Origin: an uncultured Aquimarina sp. | GTDB lineage: Bacteria > Bacteroidota > Bacteroidia > Flavobacteriales > Flavobacteriaceae | Length of the DNA stretch: 64,000 nucleotides | Assembly (NCBI GenBank): GCA_947498935.1 | Contig: CANMMM010000022.1 | Location: 1-64,000 of the forward strand | Direction of reading: 5' to 3' | Shown: in pieces, positions 35,929 through 44,083 of the stretch | Numbering within the stretch: the stretch's first letter is position 1 | How the letters are laid out: each line of letters begins with the position of its first letter | Position numbers and translations under genes: made by a program | Notes under the pieces: generated by a model | What the model saw: only the letters and a program-made list of their open reading frames with translations | Told to the model about the DNA's origin: nothing | The model's database searches: none

Positions 35929-36110
35929 ATGGAACCAAATGTCCTACATATCGTTTTTAGTGATCTGCTTAAGCAGCGCGGTACAGCACACATATCTTGT
36001 GCTAAGTATCATACAACGGACGCTATCGGACTTTGTTTATCCATTACCCATAGATAATGAAATGATATAACAAATTATATAGAAAGCGTCCGATACAGTA
36101 TCGGGCGCTT
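35929..36110 (+). ncRNA. orphan small RNA or small-protein unit with alternative helices
   Basis: A -7-like AATCTTTG lies at about 35913-35920. A 42-codon frame (ATG 35929, stop 36055-36057) begins MEPNVLHIVFSDLLKQ and matches nothing I can name. The transcript has a palindrome CTGCTTAAGCAG and a hairpin AGCACA/TGTGCT. The stretch 36017-36031 can pair with either of two overlapping parts of the terminator's left arm: CGGACGCT with AGCGTCCG, or TATCGGAC with GTCCGATA. This antiterminator/terminator design suggests a regulatory RNA. Confidence 0.45.
36084..36110 (+). terminator. strong intrinsic terminator
   Basis: AAGCGTCCGATA and TATCGGGCGCTT form 12 pairs (one G-T) around CAG, followed by eight T residues. 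Confidence 0.85.
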
Positions 36111-36387
36111 TTTTTTTGAAGGATTTTAAAAAAACATATTGAATGTATACAGTTTATACTACTTCTAAATACTAAGGCAGGCAATTGATAAACAACTAAT
36201 TGCATACACTCACATCTATCTGTACAACACGGACAGCCTTTCTACCCCCTAAACCCAACGCAACTACCTGATTTTCAGTAAAATAAATTTAAAAAACACT
36301 TGTGAGTTTCTAAAAAAGTAAGATATTTGCACCGTAATTGAGTTGGTAATCAACGCAGTACTATTAATAACATTAAAAAACGAAAAA

Positions 36388-36501
36388 ATGATATTCGATA
36401 ACTTAAAACATAGCTTACATAGAGAAGAGTCTATAAAGTCTTGCTATGATTTTTACACAATTGGTGTCTCTTATATAAAAGAACTCCCTATACAAGAATG
36501 A
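36388..36501 (+). CDS. possible 37-aa protein in its own transcription unit
   Basis: ATG 36388 to TGA 36499-36501: a 37-residue frame starting MIFDNLKHSLHREESIKSCY and ending KELPIQE. A -7-like GATATTTG lies about 55 bp upstream and a strong terminator follows after 29 bp, so the unit is complete without any neighbour. There is no signal peptide or membrane segment. It has one Cys and mixed charge. No family recognised; it may instead be a regulatory RNA. Confidence 0.4.
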   Translation: MIFDNLKHSLHREESIKSCYDFYTIGVSYIKELPIQE

Positions 36502-36523
36502 CGTATATAGTTCATACAGATAT

Positions 36524-36556
36524 AAAAAAAGGCACCTAAGTTAGGTGCCTTTTTTT
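36524..36556 (+). terminator. strong intrinsic terminator
   Basis: GGCACCTAA and TTAGGTGCC (36531-36549) form a near-complete stem flanked by A7 and T7. Confidence 0.88.
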
Positions 36557-36591
36557 ATATCCGTTCATTGACATATTATCCCACTAACACA

Positions 36592-36695
36592 TAGACGTAG
36601 CTCTATACTGGACGAGCAATTACAGTTTTCTGATTTAGAGCAGTTTTTTAGGCTGCTATTTTATGAAAACAATGGGTTCGACTCCCATACGTCAA
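36592..36695 (+). ncRNA. tRNA-like sequence, degenerate or unusual
   Basis: A canonical T arm ATGGG-TTCGACT-CCCAT (36672-36688) is followed by ACGTC, which pairs with GACGT at 36594-36598. GCTC and GAGC (about 36600-36616) form a D-like arm with GG in its loop. GCAGT/GCTGC around TTTTTAG would be an anticodon arm reading UUU. About 20 extra bases separate the D and anticodon arms, and the variable region is long, so it is not a standard tRNA. I infer a remnant or a tRNA mimic. Confidence 0.3.
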
Positions 36696-36917
36696 CGATT
36701 TCTTAAAGAAGAATACAATATTATGTTTTTTTTAACACTTTTTAGGGTCACATTTACCCTCTGAAAAACATTAATATATACAAGGGCAACAAATTGAATA
36801 ACAAGTGTATTAAGCTTTAAAGTACTCAAAACATGTCCTGCACGCATTCTTTGACATTACAAAAACTGACTCATTAATTTGAGAATTCGATATACTAACT
36901 TTTTTAAGTTATTAACA

Positions 36918-36989
36918 CGAGATATAACTCAGTGGCAGAGTGCCGCGCTTCTATCGCGGAAGTCTTGGGTTCGATTCCCAATATCTCCT
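36918..36989 (+). tRNA. tRNA-Arg(UCU)-like gene with a C1-C72 mismatch
   Basis: A cloverleaf is evident. Acceptor CGAGATA/TATCTCC has six pairs and a C-C clash at the first position. The D arm is ACTC-AGTGGCA-GAGT, the anticodon arm CCGCG-CTTCTAT-CGCGG with anticodon TCT at 36950-36952, the variable loop AAGTC and the T arm TTGGG-TTCGATT-CCCAA. The anticodon UCU reads AGA. CCA is not encoded. The mismatch and the discriminator T are unlike ordinary bacterial tRNA-Arg, so it may be a divergent extra copy or a decaying gene. Confidence 0.65.
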
Positions 36990-37080
36990 CTACTCCCCCC
37001 AAATCACCTATTTGTTAGTATAACCATCATAAATAGGTATATGCTTTTATGATGTGTTATAAAAACGTTTTTTACTACTT

Positions 37081-37169
37081 GGGCGTTACCCAAAGGGTCG
37101 GGCTATCCATTGCAATTCCTCGCTCTCCTAAGGTCGAGGCTGTGGGATTTCCATTACTATCCCTAACGC
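37081..37169 (-). repeat. cloverleaf repeat copy 7 (subtype B)
   Basis: On the minus strand the small 3' hairpin is ACCC-TTT-GGGT, one pair longer than ACC/GGT in other copies. The first hairpin is GGGAT/ATCCC. Confidence 0.85.
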
Positions 37170-37371
37170 AACTATACGTTTACAAACTAGCACCTACCTA
37201 TCCACTCACAATATAAACAAGTACAAAGCAATAAAACTGATTTTCATCTAGTTAAAAAAAACACTTTATCGATTTTATTTGCTTTTTCTTAACATTAAAA
37301 GAGGGATGCTATCATACAATTATATATATTTACGAATACACTTAACTCATTTTCTTTTGGACTGATATTAA

Positions 37372-37704
37372 ATGAGCAAAACAAAAAAAACATTTCAGGG
37401 ATACATCATCGCTATCACTACTATTGGTTTTATAGGATTATTAATTATACTATCTACATTATTAGAAGTACGTGGTTCTAATTTACTATCTATACTAATG
37501 GTATCTATCACGGTATGTATCTTTATCCTTAATGGTATTGGGCTTATCTGTTCGATATGGGAATACTATGCCTATAGACATCTCAAAAATTTAATCGGTT
37601 TACTTATACATATTGGTATTGCTACTTTGCTCTTGTTCCTAATCATCGTTAATGAACTAAGTATAGCTACTATTCTATCTATTGTAGCTAGTATGAATTT
37701 GTAA
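37372..37704 (+). CDS. small integral membrane protein, unknown
   Basis: 110 residues from the ATG at 37372. Three hydrophobic helices are clear: IIAITTIGFIGLLIILSTL, ILMVSITVCIFILNGIGLIC and LLIHIGIATLLLFLIIVNEL. The N terminus is basic (MSKTKKTF), which favours a cytoplasmic N end. No family recognised and no catalytic motif. The gene stands alone, 200 bp beyond a cloverleaf repeat and 570 bp before the FecI-type sigma gene. Confidence 0.6.
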   Translation: MSKTKKTFQGYIIAITTIGFIGLLIILSTLLEVRGSNLLSILMVSITVCIFILNGIGLICSIWEYYAYRHLKNLIGLLIHIGIATLLLFLIIVNELSIATILSIVASMNL

Positions 37705-38276
37705 TCTTTCTATAGTGCCCACTTTTACTTTTTACTGAACTCAAAAAATATCAGTCTGTTCTATCTAACAAATCGCTATTTTTCAACAAATCCTTTAAAA
37801 ACAGCCCTCAAAATAGAAAAAACACCTATTTACTATCCAAAAATTAAAAAAATGATAAAAAAGGTAGGGTGTTTTTGTACTATCTAGTTATAGGACTATA
37901 AGATTAACTGATGTAGCTATTGTTTTTGTTAATCATGAAACATTCATAAAGGCTGTTTTGTTATCTAATGGCTTACAAACAGCAATAGCTAACTCTAAAA
38001 CCTACAGACTAATGAAATATAAACCAACAAGCATAGTTTTTCTTTCTTTTTTAGTGTATATAGTATCACTTTTTAACACATAAAGGCATGGAGTAGTATT
38101 CAGCGTTATAGAATTCAATGGGTAAGTATCTAAAAAGTAAATGCTTTTTAACTCTATAACAAGGCATTATATTTTTTTCGCTTCATTTATGCAATAGAAA
38201 CATTGTTTTTTAGTCATAAAAAGAGTAATTTATTCAAAATATGATCGTTAGAGAATGATATAATTTTTTTGAATAT
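37705..38276. other. intergenic, AT-rich
   Basis: No gene recognised. A weak terminator-like inverted repeat (AAAACACCTA with TAGGGTGTTTT, about 37817-37875) follows the membrane protein gene. The last 100 bp must contain the promoter of the sigma/anti-sigma/receptor operon, but I see no clear -7 box. Confidence 0.45.
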
Positions 38277-38789
38277 ATGCCCCAAGAAAAAATAAATGTT
38301 TGCGAAGAGAAAGTATATGAGCAGCTTTATCGTGCGCATGCCGAAAAAATATGTTACTATATCTACTATAAATATGGTGACATGGAAAAAGCACAAGACA
38401 TCGTGCAAGACAGTTTTGCCAAACTATGGGTTAACTGTTCCAAAATTATTTTCGAAGCCGCCAAAAGTTATCTGTATAAAGTAGCAAATAATGCTTCTAT
38501 TAGTGATTACGCACATCAGAAAGTAGTCTTAAAATACAAAACTACTGAGCAAAAATCATATACAAATGAATCTCCAGAATTCCAGATGGAAGAAAAGGAG
38601 TTCATGGATAAATTGAATACTGCTATTGGAAATTTAAAGGATAAACAACGTGAAGTTTTTCTTTTAAACAGAATCGAAAAAAAAACGTACAAAGAAATAG
38701 CAGAAATGCTAGGGATCTCTGTCAAAGCAGTCGAAAAAAGAATGCATTTGGCCTTGCTCAACCTACGAAAACGCATCGGTGACATTTGA
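38277..38789 (+). CDS. ECF sigma factor, FecI type
   Basis: 170 residues. Region 2: EQLYRAHAEKICYYIYYKY then DMEKAQDIVQDSFAKLWVNC. Region 4: LNTAIGNLKDKQREVFLLNR then TYKEIAEMLGISVKAVEKRM, a standard helix-turn-helix. It starts a FecI-FecR-TonB receptor operon: the receptor's N-terminal domain signals through the anti-sigma protein, which releases this sigma factor to transcribe the locus. The FecR gene follows after 36 bp. Confidence 0.92.
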   Translation: MPQEKINVCEEKVYEQLYRAHAEKICYYIYYKYGDMEKAQDIVQDSFAKLWVNCSKIIFEAAKSYLYKVANNASISDYAHQKVVLKYKTTEQKSYTNESPEFQMEEKEFMDKLNTAIGNLKDKQREVFLLNRIEKKTYKEIAEMLGISVKAVEKRMHLALLNLRKRIGDI

Positions 38790-38825
38790 GAATACATTAC
38801 TATGGCATCGATATAAAATGTAAAC

Positions 38826-39743
38826 ATGATGGATAATGATAATTTTTTAGGACGATGGATTGCTGGTGAGCTTACGGAGGAAGAACGCACCACTTTCGAG
38901 CAATCTGCGGACTATCTAGCATATAAAGATATTCTTAGGGCTACTGAAAAATTCGAGCGCCCTACCTTTGATATAGAAAAAAGACTAGCGCAACAACGCG
39001 TCTATAATCAAACGTATACCGAAGCTCCTAAGCAAAAAACAATAAAACTCAATAGTTGGTATTATGTTGCTGCCACGGCAGCTGTACTAGTAGCATTGAT
39101 CGGAATAAAGTCATTATTTTTTACCTCCACGACTATTCAAACGGCTATTGCTGAAACTAAGGTATGGACACTCCCTGACCAATCTACAGTAACCTTAAAT
39201 GCCGATTCTGCTATAACCTATGACGAAACTACATTTGACACCCATCGCATAGTAATATTAGAAGGGGAAGCATTTTTTGACATTACCACAGGATCTACCT
39301 TTACCGTACAGACATCCAATGGAGCTATTACTGTATTGGGCACACAATTTAATGTGCAAAATCGAGAAACATTCTTCGGAGTGAACTGTTACGAAGGCAA
39401 AGTACAGGTACAAAACAAAAAAGACACTGCTATTCTTACCCCACAGATGGGAGTACATGCTACAAATGATAGTGCTTTCATACCTACTACACTTACCCAG
39501 ACACAACCTGATTGGATGCAAGGTCGTAGTAGTTTTCAAAAAGCGCCATTAAAGCAACTGATCCAGGAACTAGAAAGACAGTACGCCATTACGATTATGA
39601 CCGAGGGTATAGACCTTACCCGTCAGTTTTCTGGTTCTTTTGCACATGATAATTTACAAAAAGCATTGAAAATATGCTTCGAACCTATGCAAATTACATA
39701 TACCTTTGTATCTGATAAGAAAATCGTATTAACTAATAAGTGA
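38826..39743 (+). CDS. FecR-type anti-sigma factor
   Basis: 305 residues. A cytoplasmic N-terminal segment (about 1-75) is followed by one membrane helix (WYYVAATAAVLVALIGIKSLFF), a periplasmic FecR domain (VWTLPDQSTVTLNADSAI, VILEGEAFFDITT, VLGTQFNVQNRE) and the C-terminal DUF4974 part (LIQELERQYAITIMTEGIDL) that contacts the receptor's signalling domain. The stop overlaps the GTG start of the receptor gene by four bases, so the two are translationally coupled. Confidence 0.92.
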   Translation: MMDNDNFLGRWIAGELTEEERTTFEQSADYLAYKDILRATEKFERPTFDIEKRLAQQRVYNQTYTEAPKQKTIKLNSWYYVAATAAVLVALIGIKSLFFTSTTIQTAIAETKVWTLPDQSTVTLNADSAITYDETTFDTHRIVILEGEAFFDITTGSTFTVQTSNGAITVLGTQFNVQNRETFFGVNCYEGKVQVQNKKDTAILTPQMGVHATNDSAFIPTTLTQTQPDWMQGRSSFQKAPLKQLIQELERQYAITIMTEGIDLTRQFSGSFAHDNLQKALKICFEPMQITYTFVSDKKIVLTNK

Positions 39744-42415
39744 AAACCCCAAAACAACTTATAGCCTTTTTATTTTTTTGGTATGCTGCTAGTTATGCAC
39801 AGCAAACAATAACAAATACTACTCCAAAAAAAATTGCTTTATCATCAGTCCTTGCTAGCTTAGAGAAACAACAGGAACTTCATTTCTCGTTTGATGCAGA
39901 TGCTATTCAAAAAATACAGATTACCACCGCTCAAACAGTCAGTTCGCTAGCAATGCTGCGAACTATTTTACAAAATCAAACCCCTTATACTTTAGAGAAA
40001 GTAAGTTCGAATGAATATTTATTAATCAAAGATACTACCCTACTCTCTCTCTGTGGCGTGGTCGTAGATGCTGCTTCTGGATTTGAATTGCCTAGTGCTA
40101 CTATAGAAACAGAAACACACGGTAGTATTGATACTGAAACAAACGGGACATTCGACATACAAGTACATCCTAGGGAGACTATTACCGTTTCTTTTTTAGG
40201 ATACACACCTATAGTACTCAAAGCTACTGACCTTGTAGAGCACCCTTGTACAACCATTCGTTTATCCTCTAAAGCACTACTTTTAGACCAAGTAGTAGTC
40301 AAAGAATACCTCACCAAAGGGATTCAAAAAAATAGTGACGGCTCTATAGACATTTCTACAAAAGAGCTTCGTATTCTGCCAGGATTAGCAGAACCTGATG
40401 TCTTACAAAGCTTACAGATGATTCCTGGTATTAGCAGTCCTACTGAAGATCCTGCTGGATTGTATATTCGCGGAGGTACGCCGAGTCAGAATTTAATCTT
40501 GTGGGACGGTATTAAGATGTACCATACCGGACACTTCTTTAACCAAATTTCTACTTTTAACCCATTTATTGTCAAAAAAATAAAAACCTATAAAGGAGGA
40601 ACGAGTGTACGCTATGGTGATCGAATCGCAGGTATCATTGCTATAGAATCTGATGACGACCTTACTGATAAACTACAAGTAGGTGGTGGTATCAATCTCA
40701 CACATGCAGATGCCTTTGCTAAAATCCCATTATCATCTAAGGTAGGGGTATTACTTGCTGGACGTAGATCTACTACAGATTGGTATCAAAACATCAACTA
40801 CGAAAACTTAGTCCGAAAAGTTTTTCAGAGCACAAGAGCTGACTTTGCGGATCGATCAGGAAATTCTTTTACAGAAATTGGGCGAGAAGATGCTTTTCAT
40901 TTCTCCGATATTAATGCCAAAATAATTTGGCAACCTAATGCTACTAACTTTTTTAGAGTTAGCAGTATTTATGCAGAAAACAAACTAGACAACATCCAAA
41001 ATATCACACTCCAAGATAGTAATGACCGTACGTTGTTTATCAACTTGATCGATAAACTAACACTAGAGAATACGGGATGGAGTCTATATTGGAAAAAGAA
41101 ATATGCATCTGGTATTGAACAAGAAACTAGCTTTTACGCATCTTCCTACAATCGGCAATATCGATTAGAAGTGGATCGATCTGTGAGTAATTCTAGTATC
41201 ATGACCGTTAACGAAATTAAAGATATAGGGGGTGAATTTTCATTACAAATCCCTGTAGACACAAAAAACAAAGTCCGTTTAGGCTATCAATTCACCTATA
41301 ATGATTCCTTTTACAACCTCACACATTTAGAAATCATAAACCGAAAAGAGCTAACGAATGACACTCGTAAATTAGCCAATGTAGGCACTAATCATACTGT
41401 TTTTAGCGAATATGTATACACTTCTGCCAGAAGTAATCTAAGCATTGGATTACGCAGCTATATACTTAGTAATACGGATCAAGTACTAACAGAACCTCGG
41501 CTTTTTGCATCTACCGAGTTATGGAAAAATTTTAGACTCACAACCTCAGCTGAATTAAAAAACCAACAACTGAATAATTATACTGTTTTTAACAATGATT
41601 TAAGTTCTGATGTTGCTAGTTTACCTGCAGCGAATGATGTGTGGTTTATTTCTAGCAATGACTCAAGTAAAGATTCAGCTCCAATCCTACCCATTGTAAA
41701 AAGTCAGCAATTTACTTTGGGAAGCTTATACACGTATAGAGGTTGGAATTTAGATATCGAAGGCTATTATAAAAAAATCACAGATATTCCTGCTATTAAC
41801 GATGTAATTCTGCGTATTGCTGCTCCTTTTAATATCGATAGCAGAGCTAACACCAGTGGAACAGAACACAGAATTGGCATAGATCTATTGATCAAAAAAA
41901 GAATTCGGAATTACCGATTTTGGCTAGGATATACCCTCAGTAATAGTAATTTTTCTTTTCCGACAATACAAAAAGAATCATTTGATGGAAATTTTGATCA
42001 GCGTCATGTTTTTAATTTTTCGCAAACCCTAAAAATTAAAAAACTAGAATTTGCACTCGGATGGAACTATGCTAGTGGTAGACCTTTTAGTCAAGTAGCC
42101 AGAAGCGAAGTCCCTGTTAATAATGCACTTGGGGTAATAATTAAGCCCAACACGAGTATTAATAGTAATAGATATAGAGATTATCATAGACTAGATGCTT
42201 CTGTTACCTATCGATTTTTACTTGGTCCGCAAAAAAAATGGAAAGCCATGCTGGGCGCTTCTGCCCGTAACATCTATGATAGGGCTAATGACATTGATCA
42301 GGCATACATAGGTAATAATGAGGCAATAGAACGCACAGATAATACTTTTGTAAATACCGTGAATAAACAATCACTTCGTTTTACACCTGATATTGTATTT
42401 CGTATCCAATTCTAA
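39740..42415 (+). CDS. TonB-dependent receptor with STN-like and carboxypeptidase-regulatory domains
   Basis: 891 residues from a GTG. The signal peptide ends at ASYAQ. Residues about 25-105 are an STN/secretin-type signalling domain, next comes a CarboxypepD_reg-like Ig domain (SGFELPSATIETETHGSI, FLGYTPIVLKA), then the plug (DVLQSLQMIPGISS, LYIRGGTPSQNLILWDG, YKGGTSVRYGDRIAGII) and a 22-strand barrel ending in VFRIQF. No SusD partner follows, so it is not a classical polysaccharide locus. The substrate could be an iron complex, a cofactor or a peptide. It is regulated by the upstream sigma/anti-sigma pair. Confidence 0.92.
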   Translation: MKTPKQLIAFLFFWYAASYAQQTITNTTPKKIALSSVLASLEKQQELHFSFDADAIQKIQITTAQTVSSLAMLRTILQNQTPYTLEKVSSNEYLLIKDTTLLSLCGVVVDAASGFELPSATIETETHGSIDTETNGTFDIQVHPRETITVSFLGYTPIVLKATDLVEHPCTTIRLSSKALLLDQVVVKEYLTKGIQKNSDGSIDISTKELRILPGLAEPDVLQSLQMIPGISSPTEDPAGLYIRGGTPSQNLILWDGIKMYHTGHFFNQISTFNPFIVKKIKTYKGGTSVRYGDRIAGIIAIESDDDLTDKLQVGGGINLTHADAFAKIPLSSKVGVLLAGRRSTTDWYQNINYENLVRKVFQSTRADFADRSGNSFTEIGREDAFHFSDINAKIIWQPNATNFFRVSSIYAENKLDNIQNITLQDSNDRTLFINLIDKLTLENTGWSLYWKKKYASGIEQETSFYASSYNRQYRLEVDRSVSNSSIMTVNEIKDIGGEFSLQIPVDTKNKVRLGYQFTYNDSFYNLTHLEIINRKELTNDTRKLANVGTNHTVFSEYVYTSARSNLSIGLRSYILSNTDQVLTEPRLFASTELWKNFRLTTSAELKNQQLNNYTVFNNDLSSDVASLPAANDVWFISSNDSSKDSAPILPIVKSQQFTLGSLYTYRGWNLDIEGYYKKITDIPAINDVILRIAAPFNIDSRANTSGTEHRIGIDLLIKKRIRNYRFWLGYTLSNSNFSFPTIQKESFDGNFDQRHVFNFSQTLKIKKLEFALGWNYASGRPFSQVARSEVPVNNALGVIIKPNTSINSNRYRDYHRLDASVTYRFLLGPQKKWKAMLGASARNIYDRANDIDQAYIGNNEAIERTDNTFVNTVNKQSLRFTPDIVFRIQF

Positions 42416-42849
42416 GGTATAAACCGACGATTCGATTCATCTTTTGTGTAAATATGTTTGGTAACTACCTCTTCTACTTGCGTGCGGTATAAAAGTACAG
42501 GTTGCGTTTCTGTTTCAATTATTTCGATAAAAGAGCTTTCTTTTGTAGGCATATCTATACGGTAGTTGCCCTCTCGCAAATAGGTCCAATGCGCTGTCAT
42601 TATCTTTTGCACATTACATGCATTACCTTGTAGATCATACGAGACCAGTAGCATATCTCCATCTGCGGCTATACGCATCGTATTGGTAAGTTCACAAGAG
42701 GTTAGTGGCTTTTCAAATTCATTTAGAAATGTTTGCTTTAACGTCCAATTACCTATGAACTTTTCTTCTTGGATTGCTTCTTGATCCGATTTACAAGCAT
42801 GCAATACTATTACTATCATCATTATAGGGTACATAACACACCACTTCAT
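42412..42849 (-). CDS. lipocalin-like lipoprotein, unknown
   Basis: 145 residues. The lipoprotein signal peptide has lipobox LHAC. The mature part has the pattern FIGNWTLKQTFLNEF at its start and a strand-rich body, like small lipocalin-type lipoproteins of Bacteroidota; the fold assignment is tentative. It is convergent with the TonB receptor and overlaps its end by four bases, so the two stop codons interlock. Whether it is linked to the receptor functionally is unknown. Confidence 0.65.
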   Translation of the reverse strand: MKWCVMYPIMMIVIVLHACKSDQEAIQEEKFIGNWTLKQTFLNEFEKPLTSCELTNTMRIAADGDMLLVSYDLQGNACNVQKIMTAHWTYLREGNYRIDMPTKESSFIEIIETETQPVLLYRTQVEEVVTKHIYTKDESNRRFIP

Positions 42850-43204
42850 ACATTCTATATTACAAGTTCGTATACACTTTCGTGACTAAAAAACTGATTC
42901 TTTCTTCTAAAAAATTATGTATTGAGAAATAATATGTGCCTATTTATAGCACTTACTTTTTTTGAGTAATAGCATCAATACGTTATTAGAAACATATATA
43001 GAACGTTCTACCCTACTTTTTTTCTTAAAAAAAATAAAAAATTCGATTATATTCTACTTAAATTTTTCGTATTCTTTAAGAAAAATTTTAGAACTATCTT
43101 TTGACTTAGGGCCTGTTACCCCTAAAAAGAAGCACTTAATCCCTCATATTGCTTCACAAAGTCTATATGGCATCGCTATAGCCATTAGCGGATAGCTAAA
43201 ATAG

Positions 43205-43230
43205 AAAAAGAGCGTATAAACGCTCTTTTT
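43205..43230. terminator. intrinsic terminator in the long gap
   Basis: AAAAAGAGCG and CGCTCTTTTT form a perfect 10-bp stem around TATAAA. It works in either direction, yet no recognised gene ends nearby. Confidence 0.75.
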
Positions 43231-43956
43231 CTTCACACACAAACTATTCGATCTTAGAGTACGTAACCTCTGTGACCAAAAATTAAATTTTTCTTTCAAA
43301 CAATTTTTTATAAATCATCAATGTTCATGAATATACTCACCTTGATACTGTTTGGGGGTCAATCATCAGGATGAGTATATTTAAACAATCGCTTCTTAAA
43401 ACGGGTAAACAACATTTTACCCTACTTTTTTTTACACTTAAAAGTGATTTTTTTTTCAAAAAAACAAACAAGCACCTAAGAATAAAGCACTTGACAAACA
43501 TCATTATAAAACGTAACAACTGTCTTATACACTAATGACGACTAGCGACAGCTGAATGTGGCAAACTCGTACAAAAAAATACCGATTATACTGACTACAC
43601 TTCTCGCAAACCACCCCAAACCATTAGTTAAAAGCGATTTAATTATTGCTTCCTAAAAATAAAATTTCAGGATATGCTGTTAGTGTATTTATGCGTGCAT
43701 TCGCTAGGAGAAAAGACATTCGATGTATTCCAAAAAAAAAGCCCAATAAGGTCAGCGCATCGACCTATTGAACTTTTTCATAATTGATAGTCAGTCAGTG
43801 AAATAATTACTTGATTCAAAGATAATGACTATCCACGAAATGTGTTTACTGTAAAACATCAAACTTTTTATGCAATTTTAATACTTGTCAATACCAGCAC
43901 TTTACGATCTTGTGTATATCCTACTAACACACTCCGATTTCCCTCTGTATATGCAT

Positions 43957-43988
43957 AAAAAAAACTATGACCACAGCCATAGTTTTTT
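43957..43988. terminator. bidirectional terminator downstream of the choice-of-anchor gene
   Basis: AAAAAACTATG and CATAGTTTTTT form a perfect stem around a short loop, about 95 bp beyond the stop of the minus-strand gene at 44084. Confidence 0.75.
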
Positions 43989-44083
43989 ATGTTATATTTT
44001 TTGATTTTTGTTAGAAGTGAAGGTTTTTAGAGCAAATACAGCTATTTTTTCTAATACCTCATGACCTATTTATCGGATAGATG

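Larger units (their letters stand above)
35751..36590. other. intergenic with two orphan small transcription units
   Basis: Two units, each with a -7-like TTTG element, a small frame and a strong terminator, occupy this gap (about 35912-36110 and 36330-36556). No larger gene is present. Confidence 0.55.
42850..44083. other. long AT-rich intergenic region
   Basis: No convincing gene in 1.2 kb. Two terminator hairpins (43205-43230 and 43957-43988) and a weaker hairpin near 43750-43790 (CAATAAGGTC with GACCTATTG) show that something is transcribed. Short frames at 42962-43195 (+) and 43337-43519 (-) are rich in Phe, Ile and Lys, as expected from base composition alone. Confidence 0.45.

Noticed and set aside
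42962..43195. 77-codon TTG frame ending just before a terminator
   Set aside because: Composition typical of random AT-rich translation and a weak start; the terminator alone is not proof.
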